8,387 nucleotides of DNA, from NCBI GenBank assembly GCA_012841565.1, contig DUUM01000060.1:1-8387 (forward strand), given 5' to 3'. Positions 7,003-8,387 of this stretch are shown in pieces; the first letter of the stretch is position 1, and each line of letters begins with the position of its first letter. The DNA is from Candidatus Epulonipiscium sp. (GTDB taxonomy: Bacteria; Bacillota_A; Clostridia; Lachnospirales; Cellulosilyticaceae). Below the pieces are notes generated by a model. That model was not told the origin of the DNA. It did not search any database and saw only the letters and a list, made by a program, of their open reading frames with translations. The position numbers and the translations under genes are program-made.

Positions 7003-7410
7003 ATGGAAAAACAAAGCAATAAATTTTTAAAAGTAACAGGTATTCTTATGATTATAGGTGGAGGAATTGGCATTATTGTTGGCATCATTGCGGTACTGGG
7101 CATAGGTGTTCTTGCGCTTGCTCTCGGCAGTGAAGCTAAAATGGGATTGTTGGTTGGGGGAAGTATTTTGGTTTTAGTCAGTGCAATAGTGAGTTTAATT
7201 GCTGGAATTCTAGGTGTGAAAAATGCGGCTGTACCTGAAAAAGCACAAACTTGTATCGTTTTTGGTATTATGACCGCAGTATTTGCTGTATTAGGTGTTG
7301 TTTTAACTACTTTAGGCGGTAATGATTTTAGTTTTACCAGCTTGGTATCAGGCCTTGTATTACCTGCCCTATATCTAATTGGTGCTTTTCAAAACAAAAA
7401 ACTAGCTTAG
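7003..7410 (+). CDS. Small four-helix integral membrane protein
   Basis: A 135-residue, very hydrophobic protein starting at ATG 7003 after AAAGGGGGT (6988-6996); an in-frame GTG at 6964 lacks an SD. Four likely membrane helices: about 10-40 (glycine-rich, GGGIGIIVGII), 48-72, 82-104 and 110-129. The N-terminus (MEKQSNK) and C-terminus (QNKKLA) are short and positively charged, suggesting both ends are cytoplasmic. The general form resembles DUF4064-like or other small tetraspan proteins, but I cannot assign a family with confidence. Its place between soluble zinc-ribbon proteins suggests it may be the membrane anchor of the cluster (inference). Confidence 0.7.
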   Translation: MEKQSNKFLKVTGILMIIGGGIGIIVGIIAVLGIGVLALALGSEAKMGLLVGGSILVLVSAIVSLIAGILGVKNAAVPEKAQTCIVFGIMTAVFAVLGVVLTTLGGNDFSFTSLVSGLVLPALYLIGAFQNKKLA

Positions 7411-7415
7411 TAGAT

Positions 7416-7464
7416 ACAAGGTTAACAAGAGTATAGTTAGTTTATATATTCTTGTTAACCTTGT
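7416..7464. terminator. 20-bp hairpin between the tetraspan and DUF6935-like genes
   Basis: ACAAGGTTAACAAGA (7416-7430) pairs perfectly with TCTTGTTAACCTTGT (7450-7464). The stem continues inward through one G-T pair and four A-T pairs to 20 bp with a 9-nt loop (7436-7444). It begins 5 nt after the tetraspan stop codon. The tail GTTTATATATT is U-rich but not a clean T-run, so termination may be partial. The next SD (AGGGAGGA, 7476-7483) lies just behind it. It could set a lower level for the last genes, act on both strands or protect the upstream message. Confidence 0.6.
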
Positions 7465-7489
7465 GTTTATATATTAGGGAGGAATATCT

Positions 7490-8008
7490 ATGAACTGGAT
7501 AAAACCTGGAAATCAATCTTGGCAAATTGCCTTTGGTGAATTGCCAAAAACATTGGATATGTTTCGCGCATTACCACAGGCAAACCTGCAGGAAGCACAT
7601 TATGCAGCCGCCTTGTTGATACCAGCATTATGCCTTTGGCCAGCCAATGAAAATGAGGCGGTGAATATAATTAATTTTTTAAAAGGCCCTCAAGGACTTT
7701 CTATACGAGAAATACAATTTATAAAAGAGCGTTTACAGGGTAAAGCATATTTACCATTTTCTTATTTTGAAGGAAGTACACCTGAAAATGGATATAAACC
7801 AATTCGTCCATATACGGTAACTATCTCTACTGTACCTACCAGTTTTGACGAAGATGGCTATGCTAAATTCTATTTGAAATCAAGTGGTGCAGATAGTCCG
7901 CGCCCTGTACAACTTAGACAAAAACCATCTAGTGGAGAGTGGTTCCTATGGGATCAAATGCTTCTTAGCCAGATTCGTACACCTATTTCTGAGGACCCTT
8001 GGGCATAA
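7490..8008 (+). CDS. Soluble protein, probably DUF6935 family
   Basis: A 172-residue protein starting at ATG 7490, 7 nt after GGAGG (7478-7482). It has no signal peptide, membrane helix or cysteine cluster; this is the only complete soluble protein of the cluster without zinc ribbons. The N-terminal half (about 15-83) is mostly helical, with an alanine-rich stretch HYAAALLIPALCLWP. The C-terminal half is beta-rich with distinctive motifs: YFEGSTPENGY (92-102), SSGADSPRPVQLRQ (131-144), WFLWDQ (151-156) and the ending RTPISEDPWA (163-172). I associate these with DUF6935, a family of unknown function found beside zinc-ribbon and SPFH genes; this is from memory. It reads into the YdjG-like gene 31 nt later. 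Confidence 0.65.
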   Translation: MNWIKPGNQSWQIAFGELPKTLDMFRALPQANLQEAHYAAALLIPALCLWPANENEAVNIINFLKGPQGLSIREIQFIKERLQGKAYLPFSYFEGSTPENGYKPIRPYTVTISTVPTSFDEDGYAKFYLKSSGADSPRPVQLRQKPSSGEWFLWDQMLLSQIRTPISEDPWA

Positions 8009-8039
8009 AATAATATTTGAAAGGTAAGGAGGAGATCAT

Positions 8040-8387
8040 ATGGCCATAGAGGTAACAAATTATCAATGCCCATCTTGTACGGGGCCACTGCAATTTTCAA
8101 GTGATAGTGGAGAGCTTGCTTGTGACTATTGTGGTCAATCGTTTGATGTGGCAACAATTGAGCTGCTTTATGCAGGCAAAGAGCAGGCAGCCGCAAGTGC
8201 TCAAAATAAGCAGCCTGAATGGGACTTTACCATGGGCGAATGGGATAAAGAAGAAGCTGCACATATGCGGGCTTATACTTGCCCTTCTTGTGGTGCACAG
8301 ATTATTTGCGATGATACAACAGCTGCTACTTCTTGTCCCTATTGCAATAATCCAACAGTTGTACCAGGGCAATTTACTGGAATGCTC
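8040..8387 (+). CDS. YdjG-like zinc-ribbon protein (N-terminal part, runs off the window)
   Basis: ATG 8040 follows AAGGAGG (8026-8032) at 7 nt. The 116 visible residues have no stop before the window edge. Ribbon 1 is Cys10/13/28/31 (QCPSCTGPLQF, then CDYCGQSFD). An acidic/alanine-rich linker with two tryptophans (Trp61, Trp68) follows, then ribbon 2, Cys81/84/99/102 (YTCPSCGAQIICDD, then CPYCNNPTVVPGQF). This is the N-terminus of the TFIIB-type zinc-ribbon family that includes B. subtilis YdjG, often mislabelled as a helicase or primosomal protein. Full members usually continue into a region with membrane helices at the C-terminus, which would lie beyond the window. With the SPFH gene it forms the YdjG/YdjI pair. 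Confidence 0.8.
   Translation, partial: MAIEVTNYQCPSCTGPLQFSSDSGELACDYCGQSFDVATIELLYAGKEQAAASAQNKQPEWDFTMGEWDKEEAAHMRAYTCPSCGAQIICDDTTAATSCPYCNNPTVVPGQFTGML

Overview
This is AT-rich DNA with strong AAGGAGG-type ribosome binding sites, short gaps and small overlaps. It looks like a low-GC Gram-positive anaerobe (Clostridia or a relative). That placement rests on base composition, Shine-Dalgarno (SD) strength and protein style; no ribosomal or taxonomic marker is present.

Left edge (1-207): the first codons of a leftward gene, probably an insertion-sequence transposase, start at position 43 and run out of the window. Next comes a non-coding stretch with a long-range inverted repeat that could hide the transposase start site, then two back-to-back perfect hairpins.

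Signalling operon (208-4709, plus strand): three tightly coupled genes. (1) A predicted lipoprotein with a solute-binding-like extracellular domain fused to a seven-helix membrane domain and a kinase-like tail without recognisable catalytic motifs. (2) A membrane histidine kinase with an 'HD' phospho-acceptor box and a GHKL ATPase domain. (3) A NarL/LuxR-type response regulator that appears to start at a rare ATT codon.

Zinc-ribbon/SPFH cluster (4817-8387, plus strand, continuing past the right edge): an SPFH protein of the YdjI type with three C-terminal zinc ribbons; a DUF4428-type protein with zinc ribbons at both ends; a small four-helix membrane protein; a soluble protein probably of the DUF6935 family; and the first 116 residues of a YdjG-like protein with two zinc ribbons. 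A palindrome followed by a good extended -10 promoter separates this cluster from the signalling operon.

Working model (inference): the lipoprotein/7TM receptor and the kinase sense an envelope or ligand signal, the response regulator binds the palindrome before the SPFH gene, and the downstream genes build a membrane-associated complex. This resembles how LiaRS controls a PspA homologue in Bacillus, and how YdjGHI works with PspA there. No PspA or YdjH homologue is seen here, but either could lie just past the right edge. No tRNA, rRNA or CRISPR array was found.
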